Source: Acanthosoma haemorrhoidale
Taxonomy: Eukaryota; Arthropoda; Insecta; Hemiptera; Acanthosomatidae
Length of the DNA: 64,000 bases
Reading direction: 5' to 3'
NCBI GenBank assembly: GCA_930367205.1
Contig: OV884009.1
Coordinates: 91,409,189 to 91,473,188 of the forward strand
Of this stretch, positions 1 through 11,374 are shown piece by piece. The position numbers were made by a program, and so were the translations under genes. Position 1 is the stretch's first letter. Each line of letters starts with the position of its first letter. The notes beneath the pieces are model-generated. The model was not told the DNA's origin and did no database searches. It saw only the letters and a list, made by a program, of their open reading frames with translations.

Positions 1-270
1 GCTCTCGCGCTCTTGGCCAGCCCCAACTGGCTCTTATCCAGTGACGCGGCTGACGTAGGAAGCGTAGGAGACTTCACAAGACTCCACTTTCTCCTTCCCA
101 CGCGAGGGAGGTGACAACCATGTGGATTTGGGAGGTCTCTGGGCTGTTTGTACGTACTGTATGAATGAGCGAGTGAATGAAAATTGTAAATATGGTATGA
201 ACGAGATCATTTATGACAATTATTTATTGCCCAATGAGGCAGATTGTAATTTTATCATAATAAAGTTGTT
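1..270 (+). mobile_element. LINE-A 3' end (cut by the window edge)
   Basis: This is the 3' untranslated tail of a jockey-like non-LTR retrotransposon (LINE-A). It carries the landmarks repeated in about nine other copies here: a block around GTGACAACCATGTGGATTTG, the string TGAATGAGCGAGTGAATGA, a short stem-loop near TTATTGCCCAATGAGGCAGA, and a terminal AATAAAG followed by TTG repeats. No coding sequence is left in the visible part. The 5' side continues outside the window, so the copy's full length is unknown. Orientation is inferred from copies that still encode reverse transcriptase upstream of the same tail. Confidence 0.85.
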
Positions 271-540
271 GTTGTTTGAGTATATATATTTTACAACTTT
301 ATATGATATCGTCATATCATTTTTCTATCTATTTTTATTATGTTTAATGTGGATGGGGGAGAACAGGGAACGTTATGGTTCAATTAAATGAATAAGTTTC
401 ATACATGAAAAGACATGTGTCAAACACCTTAGGGATGCAACCAGAGCGAAAATAGAGCAGTCGGTGGTCTATGTGATTATTGATCGAGCTATTGACAGAT
501 AAAACTATCGATATGTAACATAAAATTAGTGAAGGGCTTA

Positions 541-597
<57 letters not shown>

Positions 598-1226
598 TTA
601 TGCAGTACAATAGTACCTTTAAAATGTCACTAGTATATTTAACTTATACAGTGCTATAGTAAGTTTAATCTATAACTAGTATATATAACTTATACAGTGC
701 TTTAGTATCTTGTATCTGCTATAGTTATTTTTTCTTATGACGAAAATAACTTTGTACTAGAACCAGCGTAAGTTGGATTAAATCGCAACAATTTAAAATC
801 AATAAATATTAAAAGAGAATCTTTGTAGATTTATGACCCCATTGTTAAAGGATATTGTGATATTAAAGACAGGCATATTGAACAACCACTACAAACATGC
901 ATAAATATTGTGTCAATGTCTAAGAGAGGGGATAAGGAAAGAAAGAGTCACGTACTCGAATGGGAGATTCGGACAACTCAATCTTATTCTTAGCAGAGTG
1001 CTAGGAGGCACTTTGTTCTTAGCTTATTGCACATGGTTGGTGTAGCTTCTCAGGCGGTTCAAGAGGGGATTAATCTTGTCCTGACTCTCGCATTAGATTA
1101 AACACTGCTTGGGCTTTATCAGATAGTAGAGATCTTGAGGTTCTCAGAAGTCACTTTTTATATCAGGACAGCCAACCAATCATAAATTTAATAATAATAT
1201 AATATATTTTAATATTACGCAATCCA
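271..1226. other. AT-rich spacer, no gene seen
   Basis: Apart from a TA dinucleotide run this stretch shows no recognisable gene or element. The short open frames here are low-complexity and unsupported. Confidence 0.6.
545..592. repeat. (TA)n microsatellite
   Basis: About 24 uninterrupted TA dinucleotides. The run lies just beyond the LINE-A tail and is not part of it. Confidence 0.95.
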
Positions 1227-1329
1227 TTGTGTTATTTCTCACATTTTCAGTATGTATTTTTAATGAGTAACAGCTATGGTAAAAAGTATCATTCAATTAG
1301 GAAAAAAATGCATTTTTATAATATAACGA

Positions 1330-2042
1330 TACAAAAATTACAAAACCAGCATCCCACTACACCAGCGGACGAGATAGAAAAGGAGCTCTTAGGTTTAGGA
1401 TACAAGGTTTCGCCAAATTACCAATGTGCTCCGTGAGGGAAGGCAAGCAGACGAAGCTATTAATACACCACTGCCCCTGTTCTTTGTGGATCTAGAGAGA
1501 ACACCTGGAGTGGGAAAAATCTACGAGCTTACCCACTTGTATTACACAAGAGTACAGGTCGAAAAACCTTACTCGAAACGTATAACCGACATAGTCCAAT
1601 GCCATAATTGCCAGGCATATGGGCACAGGAAGTCATACTGTCACCACCCTCCCAGGTGTGTAAAGTGCAGTGAGCAGCACAAAGGAATTGTGCAAGAAGC
1701 CCCTAAAATCACCTGCTACTCTGCCAGCAAGGACACCCCGCAAACTATAAAGGCTGTGAGGCTTACCGAATTCTGAAGTCCAGGAGTGAACATTGTCGTC
1801 GGCCAGAAGAAGAGATGCCAGCCACAAGTAGACCAAGAAGCGCCCCCGCCAGAAATTTGAGGCCTTCAGTCTCTTTTGATGATGCCGTTCGGAACAGAGA
1901 GCAGTCACAGGGGTTGCCCACTCCTCGTCCGCAAGTTCTTCTTCCCCAGCTTTCCGTTCATCCCAGCAACCAGAACTCAATCCCATCCTCAACCACACAT
2001 CTCGCATATTCCCCCACCTTCAAACTCTTCAGATCTCACTAG
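1330..2042 (+). pseudogene. LINE-A ORF1 (gag-like, zinc-knuckle) remnant
   Basis: ORF1 proteins of jockey-like elements bind the element RNA for retrotransposition. Here the first part (from about 1336) matches the layout of the PRE_C2HC domain, with TTPADEIEKELLGLGYKV followed after a one-base frameshift near 1415 by REGRQADEAINTPLPLFFVD. A CCHC knuckle follows at about 1600-1641 (CHNCQAYGHRKSYC, spacing C-x2-C-x4-H-x4-C), then a second Cys/His motif (CVKCSEQH). A stop at 1774-1776 interrupts the frame. A Pro/Ser/Arg-rich tail continues in another frame to about 2042. The frameshift and stop make it a pseudogene. The second ORF1 copy, near 56.2 kb, has the same tail. Confidence 0.8.
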
Positions 2043-2067
2043 TTTATTATTTATTAGTTTAGTCTAT

Positions 2068-2455
2068 AAGAACTAAACAGACGCTTTGGACAACTGTACA
2101 GACTACTTAGAAGGACATCCCATCTCTCAATAGAAAATAAACTACATATTTACAAAGTTATACTTACGCCAATCTGGACATACGGAATAGAGCTATGGGG
2201 GACAGCAAAAAAGTCGAACATCAAGCCCATCCAATCCTTTCAATCAAAAGTCCTGAGAACAATAGTTAATGCCCCTTATTACGTTAGCAACAAAACCCTT
2301 CATAATGATCCGAATATACCCTACATTCTTGAACTCATCCCTTCCAAGTTGATAAAATTCCATAGTAACCTATCCAAGCAGCCTAATTCCCTAGCACAGT
2401 CATTGCACTCCACCACTCATCCCTATAATCCTCCCTCTTCGGAGACTAAATGGCA
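2068..2455 (+). pseudogene. LINE-A reverse transcriptase C-terminal remnant
   Basis: This is the C-terminal end of ORF2, after the polymerase palm. Readable signatures are an Arg/Leu-rich segment (LYRLL...TSHLSIENKLHIYKV) and the family hallmark IWTYGIELWGTAK, then QSFQSKVLRTIVNAPYYV-like and NIPYILELIPSKL-like strings. The hallmark is shared with copies near 9.66, 42.77, 57.38 and 58.97 kb (minus strand). The segment ends where the 3' untranslated tail begins. The catalytic aspartates of RT are absent because that part of the gene is deleted. Confidence 0.8.
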
Positions 2456-2777
2456 GTGGCCTTGTGACCTGCTATAAATACGTGACAGTGGGAGTCCTGG
2501 CAATGACCAGTTTCTCTAACCATGTCCTGAGTGTTTGTGGCTCTCTCGCTCTTGGTCAGCTTCTTCTGGCTCTTATCCAGTGACGTGGCTGACGTAGGAA
2601 GCGTAGGAGACTTCCCAAGACTCCACTTCCTCCTTCTCACGCGAGGGAGGTGACAACCATGTGGATTTGGGAGGTCTCTGGGCTGTTTTTAAATACTGTA
2701 TGAATGAGCGAGTGAATGAAAATTGTAAATTTGGTATGAATGAGATTATTTATGACAATTACTTTTAACAAAAAAAA

Positions 2778-3472
2778 ATATATTTATTAAAAAACCTTAA
2801 GCGTTTTCAATGCACAGTTTTTGAATTTACGCAATTTTTCCAGGCCTTGGGTATTTTTTCTCGTCCTTGTACATTCGTGTTCACAGTGATAGAGTGTCCA
2901 TAAAGTTTAAATACACCGATATACGGCGTTGATGACCCGAAGATTTTACGCCCAAATAAACCCATCCAACCCACCAACAACTTGGCTTGAAACTGAAAAA
3001 ATACCGTTCACTACACTTATACTTGACTAACTTAATTCCATAAGAGATGTATACAATGACAATTTAACTTACCAAAAAAGGAGGATTTAATCTCAAACGC
3101 GTATCTTACTGTTGTTTATGATTTAATATCCTGTTATTTGTCAATAATAAAAACGTACTTTTCTTAAATTTATATAAAAATGCATTATAACAAACAATGC
3201 ATGCAGTCCCTCGACTCAATCTATGTCATGATTGCGTAAGCAATATGTATTATTCCTATGTGTTTGCCAAAGAAGGTAAACGATAAATTGTATTTCAGCA
3301 ACTCATAGCAAATGTCTTAAGCTTAAAAGTTACAAAAACAATCTCGTGTTCATTTCAACAAACATTGCTTGGGATAAAACTAAGGAAATAAGTTGTGCTC
3401 CATAATCGCCTTGCCGTTAATTCTGTAGAATACTATTCTCGGAAGTAACAATCAGAAATTCCTGTATGTGGG
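2778..3472. other. AT-rich spacer, no gene seen
   Basis: No open frame with recognisable motifs and no repeat shared with the rest of the window. Confidence 0.5.
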
Positions 3473-3646
3473 TGTTGTGTCAACCTCTTAATTACGAATA
3501 ATTAGTTCCCCTCTTCTTGGTCTGAAATATCTACTTATGTTTCCATATTGTAATAATAAACTTAAGGCGTCAGTAAGAGGGGGAGAAGCTGCTGGTGGGG
3601 GAAACAGCCGCAGGTTGGGAAACTCCCCCACCACGGCTGGCCTGCC

Positions 3647-3653
3647 TATATAA
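3647..3653 (+). promoter_or_regulatory. TATA box of LTR-1a
   Basis: TATATAA lies about 60 bases upstream of the CT tract and about 100 bases upstream of the conserved ATG. This fits the U3/R boundary of a retroelement promoter. The equivalent in the 34-kb copy is weakened to TATACAA. Confidence 0.6.
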
Positions 3654-3756
3654 GCAGCGAGACTGGTGGCATTTGGAGAGAACGTACAGAACCGGCATTT
3701 GGAACACAGCGCTCTCTCTTTCTCTCTGCACTGGCGCTTGCTGCTCTACTCAAACC

Positions 3757-3798
3757 ATGGCCTTCTTATCCAACTACCTTTACATCTCTCTCTCCTAG
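3757..3798 (+). CDS. Short conserved ORF in LTR-1 leader
   Basis: A 13-codon frame begins at an ACCATGG context and ends in TAG (MAFLSNYLYISLS). The 60.3-kb copy has an alignable 13-codon frame (MAYLFNFLCTSVS) and the 34-kb copy starts alike (MDFSFNYLCISLS) but reads on. Such a frame could be an upstream ORF in the element's transcript leader. Coding by this frame is inferred only from its positional and amino-acid similarity in three copies. Confidence 0.3.
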   Translation: MAFLSNYLYISLS

Positions 3799-4241
3799 CC
3801 TCGCTATGTTTTGGTCCGGCGTTGTCAGACCCCACACCTTCCTAGTGGGAATCTATGCCTTCGTATTGCTAAAACTAGCACCTCCTTGGAAGAGACCTGT
3901 CCCCCTCACTTTTGGGATGGACGGTTTTCGCCTACCCTTAGATACCGAATGTGAATTCGTGGTCATTCCAAGACCTCATAAACTACCTATAAACCTAACC
4001 TGTACCTCTTCTCTTGAACATAGTGCTTTGTCGGGGCACACCTTCTAAAATCTTATGGAGTCAGATCAAATCGAATTAAGCTGCCCGCCGACTAGGCCAC
4101 CAGCAAGGGTGAAATACCACAGGTCCACCCGTTTTATCTCTTTCTTGGTACTTACCGGACGGTGGCTAGAGGTTGTAGCGATTCTATCCCGCGGTGGGCG
4201 TCCTCTCCCCACCTTAGGGACTCAGACATCTGAACGCGACA

Positions 4242-7200
4242 ATTGGTATTTGTATTGTGTGAGCTTTTCCAAGAAAACGTTAAAGTCTCTCTAAAAATAT
4301 ATTTTATTATTGGCAGTACACCAACAGTCAACGTTTTACCCATTCAGGCATTTTTAGGTTCTGAATTCAGGATTTCTGAATTGTTTCAGACATAAAATTT
4401 ACAATACAAAATTACTTACAGAACGCTCAAAATATTAACTAATCAAATTGACAACTATCCAAACGATAAAACAGCACACCTGTGAACGACATTATCTCCA
4501 AACTCATATAACATTCGTATAACCAAATCGACAAGCTATATGCGAAAATAGATTTAATTTTTTTCAATGGGAAACCAATACTACAATAAACAGTAACTCT
4601 TTGAATAAAAAAACTATTTGCAAATCTACGTTATATGTAAAACGTATTTGAATGGTTCAGAGTCGAACCTACACCTAGCGGGAAGGATTACTCCAGCGGG
4701 TACTGAAGGTTTCATCTCACAATCTCACTTTGAATATCTTAATCAGTTTCACCCTTATTCTGTCAGCGTTCCAGTCTTATCAGACGAACAATAGATGATG
4801 CAAGCCCGTAGGAGAAAACTCAAGACATCGGAAGTTAGTAACATTAGATAAATAAAATTTGAGATAGAACATTAAACCATTACTTAGTAATTATACAGTG
4901 TATTCTTGTATATAGTTAATAATTAACTAATAATTATATTTCTGTATGTGCTAGCTAATTTAAATAATTAATCACTGGTTAATTTTGCAATAGAAAATTA
5001 AATTATGCAACAATAACAGACATTGCTAGCTTAATTTTCTACTGGTGCTAATTGTTAAACATAAAGGATGTTTAGCCAGCAACTATGTGAGTATTAAAGG
5101 GGTAATAAACACTCTTGATATCCTAAAACCATTCTACTAAAACCTAACTTGGAAGAAGAGCTGTGTGTTGAATGCCTGGATAGATCTGGCTTTAACTGCC
5201 AATCTAACTAACAGGATAACTCTTGCCTAAACAATAAGAAATTATATTTTCCCCATAAACTCACCATTGTTGCTAAAATAATACTTACATCTACAGCTTA
5301 TTGTTCAATATCTAGTCATACCCTCCAGCCATGGTATAATATTGATAGTCATCGTACAAGCCATATCAGTTTCTCCCGAGTATGGGATTTTTCACAGTCA
5401 ATACTAATATATACATTCTATGCCATTGACTGATAAATGAATACACTGGAATTTATGTTATGTTAGAAAAAAAGAGTCTCTCCCATTACATCTTTTTTAC
5501 CGTAGTGCATTTTAATAAGTATTATTGGTCAACTAATTTTAATTATATAAGGGTTAAAACTTCTTAATTAATCATATAACTTATCCCAGCACACTAACGT
5601 TTGTTTCCTTATCAAATAATCAAATGATGTTTTCATTTTCGAATCATTCAGATAAGTTTTTATATAATGGTTTTTGTGCTACCTGAGTTATTTGTTAACG
5701 CAATAATGATTTATTATTTACAAATTTAAATTTATTTTTCAGGTTATGTGACTGATTTGGTGTATATGACAGTTATGAAGTATGAAAGTTAATATCATTA
5801 ATAGCATGTGTTGTCAGTCTTTTGTTCTAAATTTTTGTTGTGATGTACCAAGGAGGCTGAAATTAGGGAGATCCGCCGTCTGGTAGGTGATGGAGTAAAT
5901 TACTGGCCTTTCTGTCGGAAAGCACACGAGAAGAGGAATTTTGGGTGTTAGCGCTCTAAATAAAAAAAAAATATATATATAAATTTAGTTTTAATAATTC
6001 GTTTTTTTTTATTTTAAACAGCAATTTAAAATATTTTTTTTCATACTTTAACAGTTTTAATTATGTCATAATGTTAAGAACGAAGGAGAAAAATTATTAT
6101 TTGTTACAAAACGTGAATGTTTAAAGATTAAATTTAGAATTGCGTTATCGGTAAACTCGAATAACACCAAGTATTTCAGTGCAAGCTTTGTTTACATAAA
6201 GAGGATTAACTCGGACTCTTACTTAACCAACACCAGTTGTATGTTAGACACGGTCACGAAACCCACGACCGCTAGACTGTTAAAACTAAGTCAGTGCGTT
6301 AAAGTAAAAAAAGTAATTTTTTTCTGTGAATATAATTACGTCTAATCGAGAAGAGAGAGGGAACGATATTTCTCGACCGAGACACCTATTGGACACTTCA
6401 AGAGACGACCACTCACAGACAATCATCTGTCATCAGCTCCCGTCGAAGTTCTTACTACTCTTGTCAAATTTCTGCATTCTCATATGGAACATAAAATTAT
6501 GAGATTCAAATTCTCGTGAGCCATGTATTTCAGTCAACTATTTGGCCATGACATAAATTTATTTGTCACGACATACAACGGAAACGAAGAGCTCTGAATA
6601 AACAATTATTGAACCTTAACATTTATTCATGTTATTTAACTTTTAATGTAGCAATCTGGCCAGATAAAATTATATTTGGGTTTAATTTATCAAATCAACA
6701 TTTTTCTTGATCGATTCAATTGCTAATTATAACAATTATATTGCTCAAATAATTATTGTTGCAATTACACTTGTTTATTTTATTATGTTGAATTCTATCT
6801 GATAAATTTACGTAGGCCTACAACATTAATAAGTATTTATGCTTTCATTTCGTCATTTGAGATATGTCAAGGAAGATACGTATCCATTTTGAATCAAATT
6901 AATTATGAATTTAATATGTACATATTCAATAATACGGAAGCAATTATAATTATTGATCAATATCGTATAATAAGAAGAATCATTTGTTTTTTTTTGATAA
7001 TTTATTGATGTATAAAACGAAAGGATGGTGTGACAATAAATCTGGAAATCTTTTATTGGAAAAATAATTTTGGTTTACCATTTCCTGCTTTCCTCATTAT
7101 GTTTTACCAAATTAATTTTATAGTCCTTCAGGGGAAGAACCAGCAAGTAATTTATATAAGGTGAGTAGATTTGCGGATTGCAAACAATTTGCCGCTACTG

Positions 7201-7305
7201 CCGAAACATTGGGAGTAAACTGAAATGAGGTTTTGTTAAGTGTTCCGTTCAGTTTTAAATCTTGTATATTTAAAATTGTGAGTACTAACTGTAGATTTTG
7301 TTAGG
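4242..7305. other. Long AT-rich region, no gene seen
   Basis: About 3 kb of AT-rich sequence with many stops in all frames. A short stretch near 5860-5965 is richer in G and ends in AATAAA followed by A's, which might be the 3' end of an unrecognised retroelement. Nothing else is supportable. Confidence 0.5.
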
Positions 7306-8223
7306 TTAACCCTCGATTGGGCGTGGTGCGACAGTTAAACCGTACACATCAGGGAGCGTACTACCCCTGCTATTTGTCTATGAGTCACATCCTGCTATGA
7401 ATTCTCGAAGCAAGTATCCGTCGTCAAACTGGTTTAGCCCCACCCATCCCTCACACCTCAGTCTCAAGGTCGTATCAAATGAGTATAGTCAAAAGTTGCG
7501 TGCAGTATTGTAACGAAATTCGCGGTCCTTATACCACCACGTGCTCTTTTCTGAACTATTTTCTTTTTTGGTTTTTCACACTTAATAGTCGGTAATAAGT
7601 TCTTAAATTTAATTATTAGTAAGGAGCTTTATACTGGTTTGATCAATGCTAAAAAAATACTGATTTTCAATAAGCCGAATAATCTATTGAAAAAAAAACA
7701 ATTTTACCTTTCTTAGCTAAGTAATTAATAAAAATTAATTTAGAATCAAGATCCTTGCATAGATCTCTTTTTAAAAACATTGAATTTTACTAACCCAGCC
7801 CCTTCTGTCTTACGGAGTTGGCAGACAGTCGGCCCTCTGGAAACAAAAAAGTATTGCTACATATGCGGAAGCCACAACAGCACAAACACAACCCGAAAGA
7901 ATTGTAAAATAAATATATGAAATAATCAGAGTAACAGAGCTGTTATTTATGACCAGTGAGAGACTGAAAATGATGAAGTAGACAAAATGTAAAATACACA
8001 TTACCATATGGATTGCGATTGTTTCTTCGAGTTTTACTCATTTATTAGTAAAATAAATTTTGTATTAATTTTGTACCAATAAATTTCATCCTATCATTAT
8101 CTCAACAGAAGTTTATGGTTTGGTCCTACTTCTATCAAAAATGTTAAATTTCGGTAATGCAATCCAAACGTTGCAGCGTGCCCACTCGTAATACTTTGAA
8201 AGGCCCGCCCACCGGAGGGTTAA
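7306..8223. mobile_element. piggyBac-type MITE flanked by TTAA
   Basis: A 910-bp segment (7310-8219) is bounded on both sides by TTAA, the target duplicated by piggyBac transposases. The left end reads CCCTCGATTGGGCGTGG and the right end, reverse-complemented, CCCTCCGGTGGGCGGGC, matching at 12 of 17 positions with CCCTC and TGGGCG shared. The inside contains no transposase-like frame, so the element is non-autonomous. TTAA targets and CCC-starting terminal repeats are standard for the piggyBac superfamily. The assignment rests on these ends only. Confidence 0.65.
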
Positions 8224-9289
8224 GTACATGGCGGATAGTTTATAAAAGAAAAGTGGATCCCATATGACTAGCTCGTTGGTGTTTTGTGTAAAACCATATG
8301 TTAGTTTTAATGTGAAATGGTTCTGTTACTAGGTAGGAGTGAAACAGTTTTTTTGTATTAACAGAACTAGGACCCTGCTAATTCATCATTCAAAAAAAGA
8401 ATTCTATTTAAATAATAATGAATAGTTATAGGTTGTTTCTAGAACCCCGTTTTAGTTACTATCAATTCATCTTGTGTTGTTAGTGATGTGTGATGTACAT
8501 ATATTGAATGATGTACCGTTTAATGTTATACCATGATGATCTCATGGATTGTTATTTGATACAAGGGCTTTGATACAACCATCACCCTGGTAATTAAGTT
8601 GTCTTGTCGAGTTCAGTTGCTTCTCTTGATCCCATTAGTAGGATTCAACGCCCGTTACCCCTTAATTAATTTTATAGTATTACGTCTGTGTACGTTGCTT
8701 CACTTGATATCTGGATACGAGTTTCTCTGTTTGTGAAGACTACTACTCATACACTGTCTAAGTTAGATACGAAGTCAACGTTCCTTTAAAACGAACCCCA
8801 GTGTTGCATGTTAGGCAGTACCTCGGAGAAGCAGAGCTGGAATACAGTTTTCCGACGTTTGCCGGAGCGAGATACGGTCGTTGAAGAAAAGCAAATAGCG
8901 CTTATGTAGGACGGTGGACTGCAGGGCCTCGACCAACGGCGCAATCACGTCTATTTAACCTTAGATTTATGTTGCTGCAACTGTTATTAGTTCACTGTGG
9001 CCTGTTTTCAGATAGGGGCCCCCTTTTCCTCCTTACGTAATGAAGCCGTATGATTTATATTGGCCCTAGACCGGAGGGGAAATATATATCAGCGTATACC
9101 GAGCCGGGTTGCATCATCTTTGTCTACTCCGTCAAAATTACAACATATATCACCTTCTCTGTTTTTGAAATTGTACCATTGCGTATGATGAACAAAAATC
9201 GATTGAATAATGAAAACAAAATCTTCACCCGACGACTATGGCACCTATGAATAAAACCAAGAGACTCCTACTTAAGAGAGAAAAATAAT
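8224..9289. other. Spacer, no gene seen
   Basis: Moderately AT-rich with a GC-richer patch near 8780-8960. No recognisable protein or repeat. Confidence 0.5.
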
Positions 9290-9295
9290 GATATT

Positions 9296-9648
9296 TTCTT
9301 TTCTTTTGATAAAAACAACTTTATTTTGATAAAATTACAATCTGCCTCATTGGGCAATAAGTAATTGTAATAAATGTTTTCATTCATACCAAGTTTACAA
9401 TTTTCATTCACTCGCTCATTCATACAGTATTTACAAACAGCCCAGAGACCTCCCAAATCCACATGGTTGTCACCTCCCTCGCATGAAAAATAGGAAGCGG
9501 AGTCTTGGGAAGTCCCCTACGTTCCTCCGTCAGCCATGTCACCGGATACGAACCAGAGGAGGCTGACGAAGAGCGCGAGAGCCACATACTCCTGAGCGTA
9601 TTGGAGAAACTGGCCATTGCCAGGACTCCCACTGTTACGCATTTATCT
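9296..9648 (-). mobile_element. LINE-A 3' end
   Basis: Reverse complement of the LINE-A tail: the terminal AATAAAG equivalent is near 9320, then the stem-loop, the TGAATGAGCGAGTGAATGA block and the GTGACAACCATGTGGATTTG block. It stops abruptly at 9648 within the region just downstream of ORF2, where a second LINE-A in the opposite orientation starts. Both contain the 3' end, so this is a head-to-head pair of separate insertions and not one twin-primed copy. Confidence 0.85.
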
Positions 9649-10205
9649 GGACATACGGAATAGAGCTATGGGGGACAGCAAAACAATCGAACACCAAGCG
9701 TATCCAATCTTTTTAATCAAAAGTCCTGAGAACAGTAGGAAATGCCCCTTATTACGTCAGCAACAAACCCCTTCATAACGATCTTAATATACCCTACATT
9801 CTTGAACTCATCCCTTCCAAGTTCATAAAATTTCATAGTAACCTATCCAACCACGCTAATCTACTAGCACAGTCATTGCATTGCTCCACTCATCCCTATA
9901 GTTCTACTAAAACGGCAGTGGCCTCGTGACAGTGGAAGTGTTTTTCCAATCATGTCCTGAGCGACTGTGCTCACGCGCTCACGGTCATCCTCTACTGGCT
10001 CGTATCCTGTGACGCGGCTTTTAGAGAAGCGTGGGGGACTTTTCCAAGACTCTGTTCCCTCTTTCATATAAGAGGGAGGTGACAACCATGTGAATTGGGG
10101 AGGGATCTGGGCTGTAAATATAGTATGAATGAGAACATTGTTCAAAATTTCTTATTGCCTAATAAGGCAGATTTTAATCTTTGTCTCATAAAAATTTTAA
10201 TTTAA
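9649..10205 (+). mobile_element. LINE-A 3' part with RT C-terminus
   Basis: The copy begins inside the RT C-terminal hallmark (WTYGIELWGTAK, codons at about 9652-9690), continues through the conserved 'SKVLRT...NAPYYV' and 'LELIPSKF' segments with frame breaks, and then through the 3' untranslated tail to about 10205. There it abuts a minus-strand LINE-B. The same A-to-B junction occurs again near 27.07 kb. Confidence 0.8.
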
Positions 10206-10730
10206 TAACAAAATATCTGTGTAAAAATTTATTCATACTGTGAAATTCAATTCCATACAAAATCCGCCAAGGAACTTCCCCCACTCCCAAGGTGATTTTG
10301 ACAGGAAACTGTTGGAATAGCCAGAATCAGTGGAGTTCCCTTCACCCCTCTCTCCGTTTCGGCATGATGTATAGAACAGGTATAGAGAAAGAGAGCCGCA
10401 GACACTCAGGCCATGAGCAAGGATGATAGCTATTGCCAAGACCCCCTAACTTATATCTATTTATAATGGATCACGAGGCAGCCACCATTTTAGGCAAAGA
10501 GGAAGGTTCGCATGATGAGTATTACTGGATATGTTATTGACAAGAGGATTTGGATGAGCGTCTAAGTTCTTGTGGAATTGAAGGGAAGTTAGCACTTGGA
10601 GATCGCTGAGAAGGGATGGGTTTGTAATGTAGAAAATACCGTTGACTAGAGCTTTGATGACTCGTTTGGAATGCTTAGATTCTATTATTTAGGATGGTTT
10701 GGCTGCCTCCCATAGCTTTGGTCCTTAAGA
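10206..10730 (-). mobile_element. LINE-B 3' part
   Basis: The minus-strand sequence resembles the end of a second jockey-like family. Near 10690-10730 the reverse complement gives a degraded form of the 'GLELWG' hallmark next to a Lys/Gln segment, and the stretch down to about 10210 is shared with 27.08-27.34 kb. Open frames are fragmentary. LINE-B is recognisable as a sister of LINE-A from the longer remnants near 16.6-17.6 kb and 62.8-63.3 kb. Confidence 0.6.
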
Positions 10731-11278
10731 GGAGAAAAAAAAAAGAAGGTTTGAATACAAACAAAAAAGTAGATAAAAATTTAAATAAAAAACTAAATAA
10801 AAAGAAGAGGAAAAATATTTAATATTACTTGTTACTTCTTTGCACTTATGTATCAGTTACGGTTGTGGGGTTTTAAATTTAAGAAATAAAACAACTTTTC
10901 TATTATTAACTTCTTCTAGTCTTAGTGACTAATTATTTTAGATAAAGATTTTCATTAAAAATATGAAGATTAAACGCTTAGTTAAAATATTAAAAAAAAA
11001 ATTATTATCATAAGGATTAAATGCACTGCGCCACTCATCCCTATAATCCTCCTCGGAGACTGAAACGGCAGTGGCCTCGTGACCTGCTATAAACGCGTGA
11101 CAGTGGGAGTCCTGGCAATGGCCAGTCTCTCCAATCATGTCCTGAGCGTCTGTGGCTCTCGCGCTCTTGGTCAGCATCCACTGGCTAGTATCCGGTGACG
11201 CGGCTGACGGAGGAGCGTGGGGGACTTCCCAAGACTCCGCTTTCTCTTTGCGGTGGATTTGGGGGGTCTCTGGGCTGT

Positions 11279-11374
11279 CTGTAAATATTGTATGAATGAG
11301 CGAGTGAATGATGAACTGTAAATATTGTATGAATGAGCGAGTGAATGATGAACTGTAAATATTGTATGAATGAG
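11279..11374 (+). repeat. 37-bp tandem duplication in LINE-A 3' tail
   Basis: A 37-base unit beginning CTGTAAATATTG starts at 11279, 11316 and 11353 (the third is partial). It corresponds to a segment present once in most other copies. Confidence 0.9.

Larger units (their letters stand above)
1320..2772 (+). mobile_element. LINE-A copy with ORF1 joined to RT C-terminus (internal deletion)
   Basis: This element copy holds a decayed gag-like ORF1 on its 5' side, then jumps near 2066 directly into the last part of the reverse transcriptase ORF, followed by the 3' untranslated tail and a short A-rich run near 2768-2777. All of the endonuclease and most of the RT domain are missing. The order ORF1, RT C-terminus, 3' tail on one strand is that of a jockey-clade LINE. 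No flanking target duplication is evident, so it is an old, non-autonomous copy. Confidence 0.8.
3473..4241 (+). mobile_element. Solo LTR, family LTR-1 (copy a)
   Basis: The sequence starts TGTTGTG and ends GACA (TG...CA ends). It aligns over most of its length with two other copies at 34.0 and 60.3 kb, which have perfect 5-bp target duplications. It contains a TATATAA box, a CT-rich tract, a conserved ACCATGG start, and the conserved blocks CTATGTTTTGGTCCGGCG and ATAGTGCTTTGTCGGGGCA. Its flanks (GTGGG and ATTGG) match at only 3 of 5 positions, so this is an older copy. No internal gag-pol region adjoins it, so it is read as a solo LTR left by LTR-LTR recombination. Ty3 or BEL/Pao affiliation cannot be settled from the LTR alone. 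Confidence 0.8.

Noticed and set aside
4640..4740. Possible tRNA gene on the minus strand (B-box-like GGTTCGACTCT)
   Set aside because: Only the B-box-like part fits. No A-box at the right distance and no acceptor-stem pairing could be found.
9296..10205. One twin-primed (5'-inverted) LINE-A insertion
   Set aside because: Both the minus and plus parts contain the LINE-A 3' end, so they are two insertions and not one inverted copy.
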